Assembly: GCA_019828595.1 (NCBI GenBank)
Contig: JAHQRK010000013.1
Location: forward strand, 1-64,000
Direction of reading: 5' to 3'
Source: Aphanomyces cochlioides
Lineage: Eukaryota; Oomycota; Saprolegniomycetes; Saprolegniales; Verrucalvaceae
DNA: 64,000 bases
This document shows positions 43,439 through 55,829 of the stretch, piece by piece. Below the pieces are notes generated by a model. It did no database searches and had not been told where the DNA came from. It saw only the letters and a program-made list of their open reading frames with translations. The position numbers and the translations under genes were made by a program. The stretch's first letter is position 1. The number at the start of each line of letters is the position of its first letter.

Positions 43439-44651
43439 GGCTGCAAGCTCTATTCAAGACAATGCATTACCGACGGGGGATTGGGGGCGAATCCATCGTA
43501 TCGTATGGATACAATGCGCCTCTTCGACGCCCCCCCCCGCTCTTAATCAGCACGCCAGCAGAGGTACTTCATTCATGAATTTCCATGAAATACCTCTTGG
43601 GAGCTACTAACAATGTGGAAAGCAAGCGGCTAGAATGAATTGTCTCGTCTTATGAGCCTCCGTGCGAGTACGTTGAGGACTCTTTCTCTTAGGAACATTG
43701 CTACCAGACGATCATAAACTTTCCACGATACGAGGTGCTTCTCCATGTTCACGTGATCTGCTATTCATTGATGATCTCAAAGAAAGCTTGGGCATCCATC
43801 GACTTAGTTTACTGACACCAGTACTGAGAGCTCTTACATTGTGTCTCGCTCTTGTTAGATCTGTTCCAAGACGGAAACTGTTGAGACTTCTAGAATGTAA
43901 TCTCAACTTTCACATTCGAGAAAGGTCTCTTAACTATAAAACAACTTGTATATTGCGTGTTCCAGAAGACTCCAGAAGACAAACGAAGACCACAGAATTC
44001 ACACTAGGCCTAGCTAGCTTTCATGTTCACCATCTAATTCACTTTCCAACTTCCCTTTTAGAGGTTACGAGCCCTCAACCGCCGCCGCTGCCGCCACAGT
44101 TTGACCTAGCCTCCGACGCTAGATCAACCGCCCGAAGCCCAGCCGTCCCGCCGAGCCCCGAGCCGCCGCGAGCCGCCGCTTTTTCGACCGCCGTCCCGCG
44201 AGCCTCCCGTTGAGCCAAAAGTCGCCGAAGCGTGCGCAGAAGACAAATCAACTTCAGCAGCACTACAGATCCCTGCCTGGACTCCTTTTGTGAGATCTCG
44301 GGTTAGTACACTAAGGAAAGGGCTGTAAGCTGAACGTTGATTGGCTGAACTCCTAGTTGAGTTTGCCGTATTTTATCAAGCCTTCAAGACACCAAGTCAC
44401 TCAAGACACACATTCCCGGTTTCCGTGACACACATTATCCGGATCCGGAAGGCAAGTCAAGCGCAAGACATCTCGATCTTTCCCAACGCACCAAGGAATA
44501 TTCCGGGAACAAGACCATCACTCGTGACCATCACTCACAACTGAAGTCACGAGAAGCCAAGGAAGTTTGGAACAGTCAACAACACAAATATCAAGTTTCG
44601 AGGTTTTAACATTTCTTCAAGACAATTTCTTGATTTGATCCTACTTTAACT

Positions 44652-45620
44652 ATGGGAGTTAAATCATATGTGAACACTTTTGATGGCACCAATTTTGTCC
44701 AATGGCATACGCGCGTCATGGCGTATATGGAACTCAAGGACTGTGCCCAAATTTTCAAGAATCTACCTCGAACTGCAGAAGATTATAACTCCAAGAATAT
44801 ATTAGCGCGAGTAATTATACTTGCTGCTATTGATGACTTACACGCGCGCATGGTATATACCACTGAAGATGCCGTCGAAATGATGAAGATCCTTCGTGAC
44901 CGTTATGGTAACAAATCCTTCGTTGGTCATGGACGCCTGATTGACGAAGTTTCCCACATGTGCATGCGTCACAACGAAACACCTCGCTCTTATTGCGACC
45001 GGTTCGACCTTGCTATAAAAGATGCTACCAATGCAGGCATTAAGTTCTCTGACGAACAAGTCGTTCATTTCTTCCTTAATGGTTTGGACTCACGATTCAA
45101 CACGTTCGTGCAACTTCAAAGTCACCTTTTGCAACGCACACCGATTGACGCCTCGACGCTTTCGCTCATCACCACGGAACTTCTCCAAGCGTATAACCGT
45201 GAACAATCACGTTCAAGCGGTCCACCAGCGACTCCAGTCGATGAAGCTGCTCTGTCCCTTCGTCGTAATCAACGACGCAAACCGCGTCGCAATGGACATG
45301 CCCGACACCAACAATGGAACAGTTTGTGCTTACTGCAACATACCAAATCACACTGAAGAAAACTGTCGTCGGAAGCAACGCGACCAGCGTCAACAAACTT
45401 CTTCTCAATCCAACCAACGTCGTGTCCAATTCCAACCATATTCGACGAACTCTCTTGCGTCTCAGACCGCCGCAAACACACGTCGCAACGCTCGCATGTC
45501 TGTAAGCATGCTGACGTTAGGGCCTCACTATACTCTCAATGCCTTCGAGTCTCCCGCTTCGTCATCTGCGTGGATCCTTGACTCTGGCGCATCGGATCAT
45601 TTCTGCAACGATGCTGCATG
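44652..45620 (+). pseudogene. Copia gag with zinc knuckle, frame-broken
   Basis: From MGVKSYVNTFDGTNFVQWHT the UBN2-type gag domain runs to about 45250, then the frame shifts by one base near 45300-45340 before the zinc knuckle CAYCNIPNHTEENC (about 45325). The protease motif WILDSGASDH is at about 45570, and a second shift near 45640 is needed to enter the long pol frame. In Copia gag and pol are normally one frame, so these shifts are damage or indel errors. Confidence 0.8.
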
Positions 45621-45639
45621 GTTTGAAGAACTTCAACCA

Positions 45640-48600
45640 TTTGAGGGTACAGTTCAATGGAAGTGACATGCCGATTGCAGGCACCGGTTCTGTCTTACTT
45701 GAGATGAACACACCCACCGGTATCATTCCTGTCACTCTCCAAGATGTACTGTTCATTCCGAACCTACAGTACAACCTTTTCTCCTTGTCGAGAGTAACTG
45801 ATCGAGGATTCCACTCTCAGTTCCAGCGTAATGCTTGTTACATTACTCGCGAAGAAGTTGTGTACGCTCAAGGCTTCAAACGCGACAACTTGTACTACCT
45901 CGACATTGCAAACCCTTTGCCAACTCAGTCGTCTTCCACTCCTCACGTTGGTTTGTCCTTGTTGACAACTTCCGCTACTCCAACTCCAGCTGACCTTTGG
46001 CATGCTCGCCTTGGTCATATTAGTGTGAAGTATACTGCTAAAACGTGTCAATACACTGATGGCATTGAGCTTGATGACTGCAAACATGCTTTTTGCGAAA
46101 GCTGCCTTGCTGGGAAGCAGTCTCGTTTACCCTTCCCCAAGCGCTCTATCTCCACAACTTCGGAACCGTTTGCTTTGGTACATTCGGACATTTGTGGACC
46201 TATGCGTCATCCTGCACTTCGTGATCGATCTCGGTATTTCATCACGTTTACCGATGATTATTCGCGTTGTGGCTTTGTGTTCTTTCTCAAGAACAAGTCG
46301 GATGCTCTCCAATGCTTCAAAGAGTTCACTGCCTATTACCGCACTCAATTCGAGCTATCTGTGCGATGTCTCCGTTCCGACAATGGCGGTGAATACTTCT
46401 CGACTTTATTCTCCGAGTTCTTACTCGAGAATGGCATCCAACACGATGCGACCGTTCCGCATACCCCGCAGCAAAATGGTGTCAGTGAACGCATGAATCG
46501 CTCTCTCGTCGAATGTGCAAGATCATTGCTTCACTTCTGCAAAGCACCTTTGCGATTTTGGGCCGAAGCTGTGTCTCATGCAATGTACCTACGGAATCGG
46601 ACATACTCAGCGTCCACTCCTGGTATGACACCCTTCGAGAAACTATGGAAGTCTAAGCCTGATCTTGGTAATCTGCGTAGTTTTGGCTGTGAAACTTATG
46701 CGCATGTTGAATCGCATCAACGAACCAAGTTTGCTTCCAAGACGATACGTGCCATGTATCTTGGTCACGAGCCTAACGTCAAAGGTTATCGTCTTTACAC
46801 CTCAAGCCCAGAATGGATCATCGTCAGTCGTAATGTTGTCTTTAATGAAACCACGAGTTTCTTTACTGAAGAACCGTCGGCTGACGAATCACCCGTCTCT
46901 CAACTCATTGATGAGATCGACGATGATGACGAGCTGTCTCTAAGAGATGAGACTTTAGCACTACCTGCAGCTCCACCAGCTTCTACCATACCCGCTCCAA
47001 ATGAAGGAACTGCGATCGTTCCAAGACGTTCGACTCGCATCCGTCGCGGCAATCCTCGCTACAATGTGCCTCCTGTACACGTTCCTCAGTCCACGTTGGT
47101 TGAACCTTTAACACCACCGACAAGACCAATACAGAGCACACCTCCCACACCTTCCATCACTGAAGCTGACACTTCCGAGTCTCGCGTTGAGAACACACCT
47201 CCGCAACCACTCGGTGACTCCACGTCTTCTCGTGTCGAGCCTGCTCCACAACAATCACCTGCTGAATCTCCTGCGGACATTCCATTGCCGTCATCACCTT
47301 CACAAGGACCAACGTCTCGCACGGACACTCCTGCTGTCACTCCTGAGTTTGTTCCCGTCATGATGCCTCCTCCGGCGTCGACAGACTCGATTTCGTTCGA
47401 CGAAGATGCGCTTTGTGAACAGTTTGAGTCCTTGGCACTCAGTTTGTTTCGCCTTCGACCTGAGGCAAACTCTGATGTTGATGAACATCAAATGAGCAAA
47501 CATCGACTTCTCGTTGCTTTAGCCTTGCAATCAACCGGGCTACCTTCGACTATCCGTCAAGCCCATGCTTCACCAGAGAAACATGAATGGATTAAGGCTT
47601 CTGATGCCGAATACAATTCATTGATGCAACACAATACTTGGACTCTGTGTGAACTGCCACCTGACCGTAAACCCATTGGATGCCGATGGATCTTTACGAA
47701 GAAGTACGCTGCTGATGGTACTTTGTCACGCTACAAAGCACGCCTTGTTGCTCGAGGCTTCACTCAAGTTGCTGGCGTTGACTACACTGAAGTGTTTGCC
47801 CCTGTAATCCGCACTTCGAGCATTCGTTTCCTACTTGCTCTTGCTGCGATGAGTTCCATGCATATCTGCCACATGGATGTGCAAACTGCTTTCCTCAACG
47901 GAAACCTCGAGGAAACACTCTACATGAAACAACCTCCGGGATATGTCCAACCTGGCTCAGAACATCTTGTCTGCCGTTTGAACAAAAGCATCTATGGACT
48001 TAAACAATCTTCCCGTGAATGGAACTCTGCTTTGGATTCTTACTTTAAGTCACAACGCTTCACACAACTTAAGTCTGATCCATGCATCTACTTCCGACGT
48101 ACACCCCAAGGTTTAGTTTTGGTGGACGTATATGTCGACGACCTCATCCTTCTGTCCACATATTCAAACTTAATGGACTCCACGAAGCGTGCCTTATCCG
48201 CTCGCTTCACCATGAAGGACTTGGGAATCTTAACCTAATGCCTCGGCATCGAAGTTAAACGCCTTGAGGATGGTTCCATTTTACTACACCAAAGCCGATA
48301 CATCTCGGACATACTTGCTAAGCATGGCCTTGCCGACTGCAATCCAATTTCAACACCTCAGGACAGCCATATAGCCTCTTTCCGATCGTCTAGTTCTACA
48401 CCCTCGTTGCCATTTCGCAATGTGGTTGGTGAACTGCTCTATCTCATGACGACAACGCGTCCTGGTATCGCTTTTACTGTTACATTGCTTTCACAGCACC
48501 TCAACAACCCTGAAGAAGAACACCAACACATCGCTAAGCGTGTACTCCGCTACCTTCAAGGAACGAAAGATTATGGAATATGCTACACCAAGCAAGACTC

Positions 48601-49108
48601 CTCCGACTATCTCATTGAGCTATTTGTCGATGCCGACTATGCCAATGATGCAACCACTCGCAGATCCACCTCGGGTTACTTTCTGTTCATGAACGGGTGT
48701 TTGATCTCGTGGAAATCCAAACTGCAAAACATAGTTGTTTTGTCCACTTCCGAAGCTGAATACATTTCCATGTCTTATGGACTACAAGAAGCACTATGGC
48801 TCAAGTCATTACTTGAAGAACTCGAGCTTTCTGTCAAACTGCCCATCATCGTTTATGAAGACAACCAAAGTACAATCAAGATGGCTGAAAACTCAACCCT
48901 TCAACAACGAACCAAGCACGTCGATGTTCGTCATCACTTCATTCGAGTCTTAGTCCGCGAGCACATCATCAAGATCGACTATTGCCCCACTAACGAAATG
49001 CTTGCTGACATGCTAACCAAAGCATTGCCTCGACCAAAGTTTCAAGAGCATCTCTCGAAAGTCATGACCCCTCTCTCTCACTACATCGAAGAAGAAAGTT
49101 TCAATTAG
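45640..49108 (+). pseudogene. Copia pol: integrase, reverse transcriptase, RNase H
   Basis: Integrase zinc region LWHARLGHIS..CESCLAGKQ (about 45995-46115), core with HSDICGPM, RSDNGGEY and the catalytic Glu near SERMNRS (46180-46500); a Pro/Thr-rich hinge (46930-47400); RT with CRWIFTKKY, DVQTAFLNGNL, YVDDLILL (47640-48150); RNase H with VDADYAND, LSTSEAEYI, YEDNQS (48620-48870); end EEESFN at 49108. The frame is continuous except for one TAA at 48236-48238, where the family has a Tyr/Phe-type residue before LGIEV. A single nonsense codon in an otherwise open pol. Confidence 0.9.
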
Positions 49109-49312
49109 GGGGAATGTTGAGACTTCTAGAATGTAATCTCAACTTTCACATTCGAGAATGGTCTCTTAACTATAAAACAACTTGTATATTGCGTGTTCCA
49201 GAACACTCCAGAAGACAAACGAAGACAAACGAAGACCACAGAATTCACACTAGGCCTAGCTAGCTTTCATGTTAACCATCTAATTCACTTTCCATCTTCC
49301 CTTTAGAGAAAC

Positions 49313-49471
49313 TCCCCCAGCTCCAAAATCCAAGTGACTTGGACGTTGATACCTCCTAGTCTGCTCATTCATCACCGACCGATAAGCGGTCGTGCCGATT
49401 GTTCACTATGATGACTACCTCTGGCTTAAGTCGACAAGTCGGCTGTGCGTGGATGTTAAAAGCTGTGCGTG
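49313..49471. other. Flank between Copia and zinc-finger fragment
   Basis: Short stretch without recognisable content. Confidence 0.4.
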
Positions 49472-49745
49472 GGCTATTGTGTCCGCCACGGGGGCCGTCC
49501 CCAATGCCAGCTCGAGCACTGCTCGTTGAATCAACGCATTGGCGCCTACTAAGCCGATATTCCACATTCTTGAGCCGTTTTTGCATCTCGTCAAGCTCAA
49601 AGCGTCGAGTACGGTTGTATCGTGCGTTTGTAGCTTGAAAGGCTCGACACTGGAGAGGCGCCACAATTCGCCGGCGCGATGGGTGAATCAGGCGTAGCAG
49701 CTAAAACATTCGGGTCATGCTATTCGCGAGCAAAAGCGAACATTG
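49472..49745 (+). pseudogene. Zinc-finger protein, interrupted fragment
   Basis: 49472-49549 encodes GYCVRHGGRPQCQLEHCSLN..IGAY then stops; its continuation HAIREQKRT is found at about 49708-49745 after some 150 unrelated bases. Both match consecutive parts of copy 3 (RGHCVRHGGRPKCQHEGC..IGAYCSRHAIQEQKRT). So this is a broken duplicate of copy 3 with an insertion, located just right of the Copia element. Confidence 0.75.
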
Positions 49746-51810
49746 CGCAAGTCATTCGTTAAGTCTTCAATAGGAGATTTGGAGGCCTCAGTAAGCTCGT
49801 CAAGTAGGCGGAAGTTCATAACCTTGGGCCATGCGGAGTGGATCATGGCGACTAGGGAAGTGCAGAGAAGGTGAATCGCCCCCCCAAGTTGCCATGCGCT
49901 TCTCGTTGGTGCTCGCTCTGGCTGGCTCGCTCCAAATAAATTTCAACGACTACAAATGACGAGCCTAACGAACCAGGAATATGAAATCAATCTCCCAAAT
50001 AATCTGCATCAGTGGAAAGCTGGAATGCAATTCCCTATTTCCAACAGTTGAGAGCTCTTCCAGCATCCTACTCGCCATTCAATCTGCCATTCCATCAGCA
50101 ATATTCAACGGAAACGTACCTGAAGACTTGTCAGCTTGACGACAGCTACCGGAGCTTGGCCCAGCGGTATTCCACAACGTGATAGAAATCCCCACCGAAT
50201 ACACCTAGCCAAGTAGCGGTCCCTGAAATATTGTCTTTTAGGTTTGGCTGGAGATTTTGACGTAGTCGTCACTTGAGGCAGCATTTCCAAGTCAGAAGCA
50301 TTGAAGACTTGCATGACTCGGATGGAGTTTCGTGAGTAAATGGCGAAAGTCGTGGCAGTGAGAATCCAGTTTCCCCGGCCAAAATAGCCCAAAACGTATA
50401 GTGCTCAATTTTGGACCGAGTTGAGGTAATGCATAGTCTTGAGACGACCAACGAGTCCAAAATTCACCACGGACCAGAACAATTTCGTCAAACAATGCTA
50501 GAAATGTCAAACGCAACGCGACAAGTGCTTCCTGGCTCTCAAGTTGACAGATAGGGCATTTCTAGAAGCCACAACACACTATCTCTAAAGTCACACCGAA
50601 ATAGCTTAGAATGCGCTGAAAGAAACAGCGCCAGGACGATGGTGAAGATAACTTGCATTCGTCCAAAATTGCCCCATGCCGTGAGTCGTACCTGTCAATT
50701 TCAAACACCCAGCCCTATCTTCTTGATGGGACTACTGTATCATTACTTTATCCAACATTGCACATTTCGCTCCTCCGATTGCAATACATGGTCCAGCTCG
50801 CCAGAGATTCCAATTTGCTCCCTACAAGACATTGTGCTCGAGTCACCTCCTTGAACCGACGTAGACTCGTGATATCTCCGACACCCAAGAAGCATAGTCG
50901 CACAGTAAACTGTCTTCGTGTCTTTTTCCCAGATTTTGCCAGCTGACCGAGCACCCAACGTAGCACGAATGATAGGTGCATATTAGTTAGCCACCTTGGG
51001 ACCTCGCTCCCCCAATATACTGGAATCTCGTTGATCAGGAGGAGCTGGTAATTGAACTTTGAAAGTTCTAAGCTGGGATATAACTAAAGTTAGAGATTGC
51101 TCACGACAAGAGCCGAGAACGACGACAAGGTAGGAAGGCCCGTTGCCATCATGATAGCATGTGCATACGATGTGGCGCACGAGCTCAGATAGATTGCCTT
51201 CAGATCCGTCGCATTGGAGCATCGACAAGCCCACTCTGGCACGCAATCAAAGGAGATAAACGTCCAACGTTTTCCCACGATTGTGGGGAGGCTAAACTCA
51301 ATTGTCAACATGATATCTCGAGTTCATTTGCTTTAGAAGTCCAGTCTTGAAATTTCATCAAATGATGTTTTCAAGAGCAGTGCAAGAGTACTCTGGAAGA
51401 TTGGAATACGTCTGGCTTGGACTTCTAGATTGAGTTTTCGGTCGACTGAGTCGACCCACTTGACCTTGAAGAGCACGGCCATTACACTTTAAAACGCTGT
51501 ACTTTGCAGTTAATCCTCTGGTCGTTGATTGTTCACACTTAGTCTAGAGCAGAGCACAAAATAATCCCTGTCTTAGCCCCCTTCAGCACGATGTCCCCTT
51601 GGCGATATTGCAACGCAAAAAGACGTTGATCTAACCAAAACAAGTCAATCACACGTTCGTGTCTGGTGCAAAGGATGTTGCTCTACGCATTGGTTTCCAA
51701 GTATATAGTTCAGCTAAGAATGCAGTCAGCTAGATAACTCGTGAGCTTTAGTGTTTTACGAATGGCAAATAATTTCTGACCCTTGGCTATTGCGTCGATT
51801 GTACTCTAAG
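49746..51810. other. Unresolved region, possible decayed membrane-protein gene
   Basis: Minus-strand pieces at 50105-50516 (EIVLVRGEFWTRWSSQDYAL, SPAKPKRQYFRDRYLARCIR) and 50983-51311 look protein-like but are scattered over frames and cannot be joined. No family recognised. Confidence 0.35.
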
Positions 51811-52470
51811 ATGACACCTACCAGGGCAAAACATCCCACGGGTTGTCTTCATTTTCACATCTCCATGCAAGTGAAGTGCCTCTTTAACGACTGCAATAAC
51901 TTTGCAGTGCGTGGATCTCTGAAGTGCCGCTTTCACCGCAAGCGATCGCAATGCCTCGAGGAAGGTTGCTCCAACCAAGTATACGCTAGAGGTCACTGTG
52001 TCCGCCACGGTGGTCGGCCCAAATGCCAGCATGAGGGCTGCTCGTGGAATCAGCGCATTGGAGCCTACTGCTCGCGTCATGCTATACAAGAGCAAAAGCG
52101 GACTTGCTCAGAGCCAAACTGAGGGAAACAAGCGCATGCTCGTGGGAAATGTGTACGGCATGGCGGTGGTCGCTTCTGCAAACTTCCAATCTGCGGCAAA
52201 CATGCGAGGCAAAACGGCTTTTGCAAGAATCACCGCAATGGCCTAGACGCCTTTTCCACGGCACAGACAGAAGTAGAGCCGGTCGTTACTGAAGGAGGGA
52301 TCCCCAAGTTGTCGATCAAACACCTCCTCCACGGCTGTACAAACTCCAGGATGTCCATCGAGTACCTCGTCCATGACAGCCCCGTAACGATGATTGACTT
52401 TCCTTGGACGGAGATCTCATTTCGCATGCCATTTGTACCAGACGATGAAGTCAACATTCACAACGTTTAA
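51811..52470 (+). pseudogene. Cys/His-rich zinc-finger protein, copy 3, one nonsense codon
   Basis: Same modular pattern as copies 1 and 2: CLFNDCNNFAVRGSLKCRFH, CLEEGCSNQVYARGHCVRHGG, CQHEGCSWNQRIGAYCSRH, then an in-frame TGA at 52120-52122 exactly where the next module needs its second Cys (TGC to TGA), then the same frame goes on with KQAHARGKCVRHGGGRFCKL, ICGKHARQNGFCKNH and a 70-residue tail to 52470. A single-base nonsense change in an otherwise intact 219-codon frame. Alternative starts at 51751 and 51865. Confidence 0.8.
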
Positions 52471-53353
52471 TTTACATACCCTCGAAGTATGGACAGCTGC
52501 GCATTAAAGGATTGTTCCTTAACTTTCCCCGACTCTAACCTTAACAAGGAATACCATGAGATATAATTACAATCAACAGCACGATGAATGACATAAAGTT
52601 TTCGGCCTGCGCTCAACGCTGGGGAGCGACAGTGGCCCAAAGCTGATGGGCAGCCATAGTCCATATTTCCTGCCCACTTTAGAGTATATTTCGATGTAGG
52701 CAGCCTGATTTCCAATGAGAATCAAGCTACATAAGACATTTCCCCGTGAGAAAAGTTCCAAAGTCTAGGTGTGTTCATCGCTAGCAACACTGCATGCGTA
52801 TCGACAGCAACTTCAGCCAGCGATTTACACGACGTATGCATAAAGGCAAGCTTATGCAGTTGCTTTCTGGACAAAAATATTCTTAGACAAGATCCCCGAT
52901 TAAATGCAAGCTGTTCAGCCATTTCAAGCCATGACACAGGCCAGCAAAATCCCTCAATACTTCATCGAATTGTCTAAACTCTTAACGAGATTGACACACA
53001 CAGATAGGCTCTCCGATTATCCGTTCTGAATGAGCATGGTGGTAAAGATTAAAGCAAAGTAAATAGCACAGACTCCATGAAAAAAAAACTTGCTACTTTG
53101 CCATGAAGTCCCTGTGCGAGAAGATCTCAAACGAACATATCGTTGGGATTTGCTGGTAAAATCTTGATTTTGTTTTCCGTGCCTTACACATGCCTTACAC
53201 GTATAATTAGAGAGGCCTGGTAAAAATATACGTAAAGTGGTACTCTGATTTGATTGGACGAGAAGTCAAATCTTCCCCATATTAGCGGTTGTCAATTCTA
53301 AATATAGTGTTCTATAGGTCGGTATTTTTAGTCAATCAACAGGCTATTTCAAG
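52471..53353. other. Non-coding or unresolved
   Basis: Minus-strand frames at 52467-52937 (for example NVLCSLILIGNQAAYIEIYS) are short and unconnected. AT-rich toward 53353. No gene supported. Confidence 0.4.
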
Positions 53354-54610
53354 ATGTTTGTTGACATCCCCGAAGTGACAGTTATAGGTTTCACAAACAA
53401 ACATGCCGCGTATATCACATCGACAGCATCTACAGAGGCAGCTCATGCAAATCCTCAAGACAAGACAAGACAACGACAGCGACAGCGACTCGAAGATTTG
53501 GCCTTCTACATCGACGAGGCATTGTCGTCAGCTGACGACGACTTTGATTTCTTACTTGTTACATTGGTCCAAAGCATTGGCAAATCTCGATACGTCTCCT
53601 TGCGCACTCCATTGTCGAGCGCTGATTCTAGATGGAATTGGTACCTGCACACGATTCATGACGACGGTTTTAAATTTCGCATGACTCGATTATTGTTTGA
53701 CAAGGTGGTCGGACTCATAGCGAATCCCGAGGTATTTGCCGCCACTGAAAACAAGGCTCAATTGCCCGTCAACTGCCAACTTCTTGTGGCTCTGAAAAAG
53801 TTAGGATTCTGTGGGAATGGAGCATCCAATGGAGTTATAGCAAACATGTTTGGCATTGGCTATGGTAGTGTCGATCTTTACTATGGACGTTGTCTCAAAG
53901 CCATTGGAGCACTGAAGTCAATGTTGTTAACTTAGCCAAATCGAGATGACCGGCAACGAATTGCTCAATCAATTGAGACCAAATATGGTTTTAGCGACTG
54001 TGTTGGATTTTGTAATGGTACTCTTATAGTGCTTGCTCATAAGCCCATTTGTCATGGAGAAGATTATTATACAAGGAAAGCTTGTCATGCTCTTAACTGT
54101 TTGGTCGTTTGCGATGACACGAAGTCAATCAATTACTTGTAACGTTACTGTGGCTTCCCAGGGTCTGCTCATGATCAGCGTGTCATATCGAATTCGAAAT
54201 TGCGTCGAGTTTTCAGACAATATTTTGATCCGAATCAATACTTACTGGGAGACTCAGCATACACGCCTCACCCAACCATGATTCCGCCTTTCCAAAGCAC
54301 AAGCAGATCAAACTGCACTGAACAAGAGGTGAACAACTTCAATCATGCATTGTCCAGAGCGAGGATTAATGTAGAGCACACTATTGGTGTTCTCAAAGCT
54401 CGTTTTCAAAGTCTCAAATGCCTACGACACTACATTGATGACAAGTTGAGCCTGCGTCGTGTAATCTCTCACGTTGAGTGTTGTGCAGTGCTGACATCAT
54501 CCCAAACGATTGGATATTGCCTGAATTGCTTGATGTTGTCGAAGTCTCTGAAGAAAGAAATGTTGAATTGCTCACTGACGCAGCAGCAAAAGATAGAGGG
54601 AGATCCTTGA
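53354..54610 (+). pseudogene. HARBI1-type (PIF/Harbinger) DDE transposase, inactive
   Basis: First frame 53354-53935 holds the N-terminal helical domain (RMTRLLFDKVVGLI, LLVALKKLGFCGNGASNG). The same frame continues after TAG (53933-53935) into GFCNGTLIVLAHKP and YYTRKACHALNCLVVCDD, stops at TAA near 54141, and the C-terminal part YLLGDSAYTPHPTMIPPF, NHALSRARINVEHTIGVLKA follows in another frame to 54610. Of the DDE triad, the first Asp (family I-D-G-T) is Asn here (CNGT), the second Asp (GDSAY) and the Glu (NVEHTIG) remain. Stops plus a changed catalytic residue mean it is dead. Confidence 0.85.
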
Positions 54611-54689
54611 GGGAAAACTTAACAAGAGAAATGTATAGAAGCACAAGATAAATTAACATGATGGTTTGAGCAACTCTATTAGATTTAAA

Positions 54690-55454
54690 TCTTAATCCTG
54701 TATTTCTGCACTTCTTCTTCATTCAAACCAAGCATATTAGTCACAATTGGAGTGCCTGACGGTCTGTTCTTGCTTGATCGTCTTGCAGGAGCAATCTCGA
54801 CAAATGGCCAGCAGCCAACCTTGCCATCCCATGACCCTCTTGGACGGGCAACCGCGACAAGAAACATAATCTTTGTAATGTTGGTCTTGGACTGAATACA
54901 TCGTGGTGGAGGCCTTTCCTCGTTCTTCCAAAGATAGAATCGACGGCGCAATTTGGTCATAAAGAACCACTTTTCATCAATATGGACTACATCAAACAAT
55001 TCATTATTATCTTCGTTACCTACGTGTACATCGTCGACAATTGACTTGGCAAACTCGACTCGTTGAAGCTTGTGTTGTTTCGAAAGCAATGGGCGTGTCC
55101 AGCACGAGCGACGTACGATCCACTTTTGCTTGATGAAGTTGCTAATTGTCCACGGCGACACACCAATCGCTTTGGCAAGGGGGCGGTAGTTTTGTCATAG
55201 TTGAAGGGGTGTGTCTTTTATCCGTTTTTCGATCTCATTAGGACTATAGATTGCACGTTCTTGCGTCTTGACGACGCATCCGCGCGACCAGTTGCTTTAG
55301 AGGACTCTCTTCCCCGCTGCCAGACTCTCGATCCTGTTGACTGATGAACATTGGAAGATTCACATACTTCCTTGAGCACTTCACGTGAAAGCACTCCATT
55401 AGAGCTTCGTTCGAGGAGTTTTTTATTGAGCGCCTGCCTCTTGTCATTCGTCAA
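54690..55454 (-). pseudogene. Plant-type mariner transposase, N-terminal part
   Basis: Minus strand, start MTNDKRQALNKKLLERSSNG at 55454 with the HTH region, a frame shift near 55200, then SPWTISNFIKQKWIVRRSCW, HIDEKWFFMTKLRRRFYL (first catalytic Asp), NITKIMFLVAVARPR and KVGCWPFVEIAPA. It ends at about 54690, before the second and third acidic residues of the D39D type seen in plant mariners. C-terminal third missing. Confidence 0.8.
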
Positions 55455-55639
55455 GTTGATCTTGGTCTTTGGTTAGCGAACTTCCATCGATGTAAGACTT
55501 GCAAATGAGCTCATAAAATGTGGAAAAAAATGACAGGGAGAGGACACATGAAGTACTCAATAACCACTATTTTTTTTAGGTCAATCAGACATCAGTATGC
55601 TCTCGAACTACAACCGTCTGCAAATACTACCAAACAGAG

Positions 55640-55775
55640 TAAGTATACTATAATCAATATAGACCCTCTTCATACGTTTCTATAGTTTAAGATACATTGT
55701 ACTCGACTATATGTAGAATAAAGAGTATAATGTAATCAATTTAGACCCTCTTCATACGTTTCTTTACTTTAACAT
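55640..55775. repeat. Direct repeat, two ~48-bp copies
   Basis: 55640-55688 and 55727-55775 share a core TAGACCCTCTTCATACGTTT with flanking TAATCAAT and ACTTTAA-type sequence. Sits just upstream of the hAT remnant. Confidence 0.8.
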
Positions 55776-55829
55776 ATCTTTGACTTCACAACGAGTTTCT
55801 CTTGCAGACATTTCTCTACAATTCTCCAT

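Larger units (their letters stand above)
43879..49307 (+). mobile_element. Copia LTR retrotransposon, 5.4 kb
   Basis: 5' LTR 43879-44062 (184 bases) and 3' LTR 49115-49307 (193 bases) both start TGTTGAGACTTCTAG and end CCCTTTAGA-like. The 5-base target duplication GAAAC is at 43874-43878 and 49308-49312. A polypurine tract (AGGGGGAA) precedes the 3' LTR. The LTRs differ by about five substitutions and a 10-base duplication (AGACAAACGA) in the 3' copy, so the insertion is not fresh. Domain order protease-integrase-RT-RNase H makes it Copia. Confidence 0.93.

Noticed and set aside
47086..47361. 91-codon minus-strand frame within Copia pol
   Set aside because: Gly/Val-rich antisense of the Pro/Thr hinge of pol.
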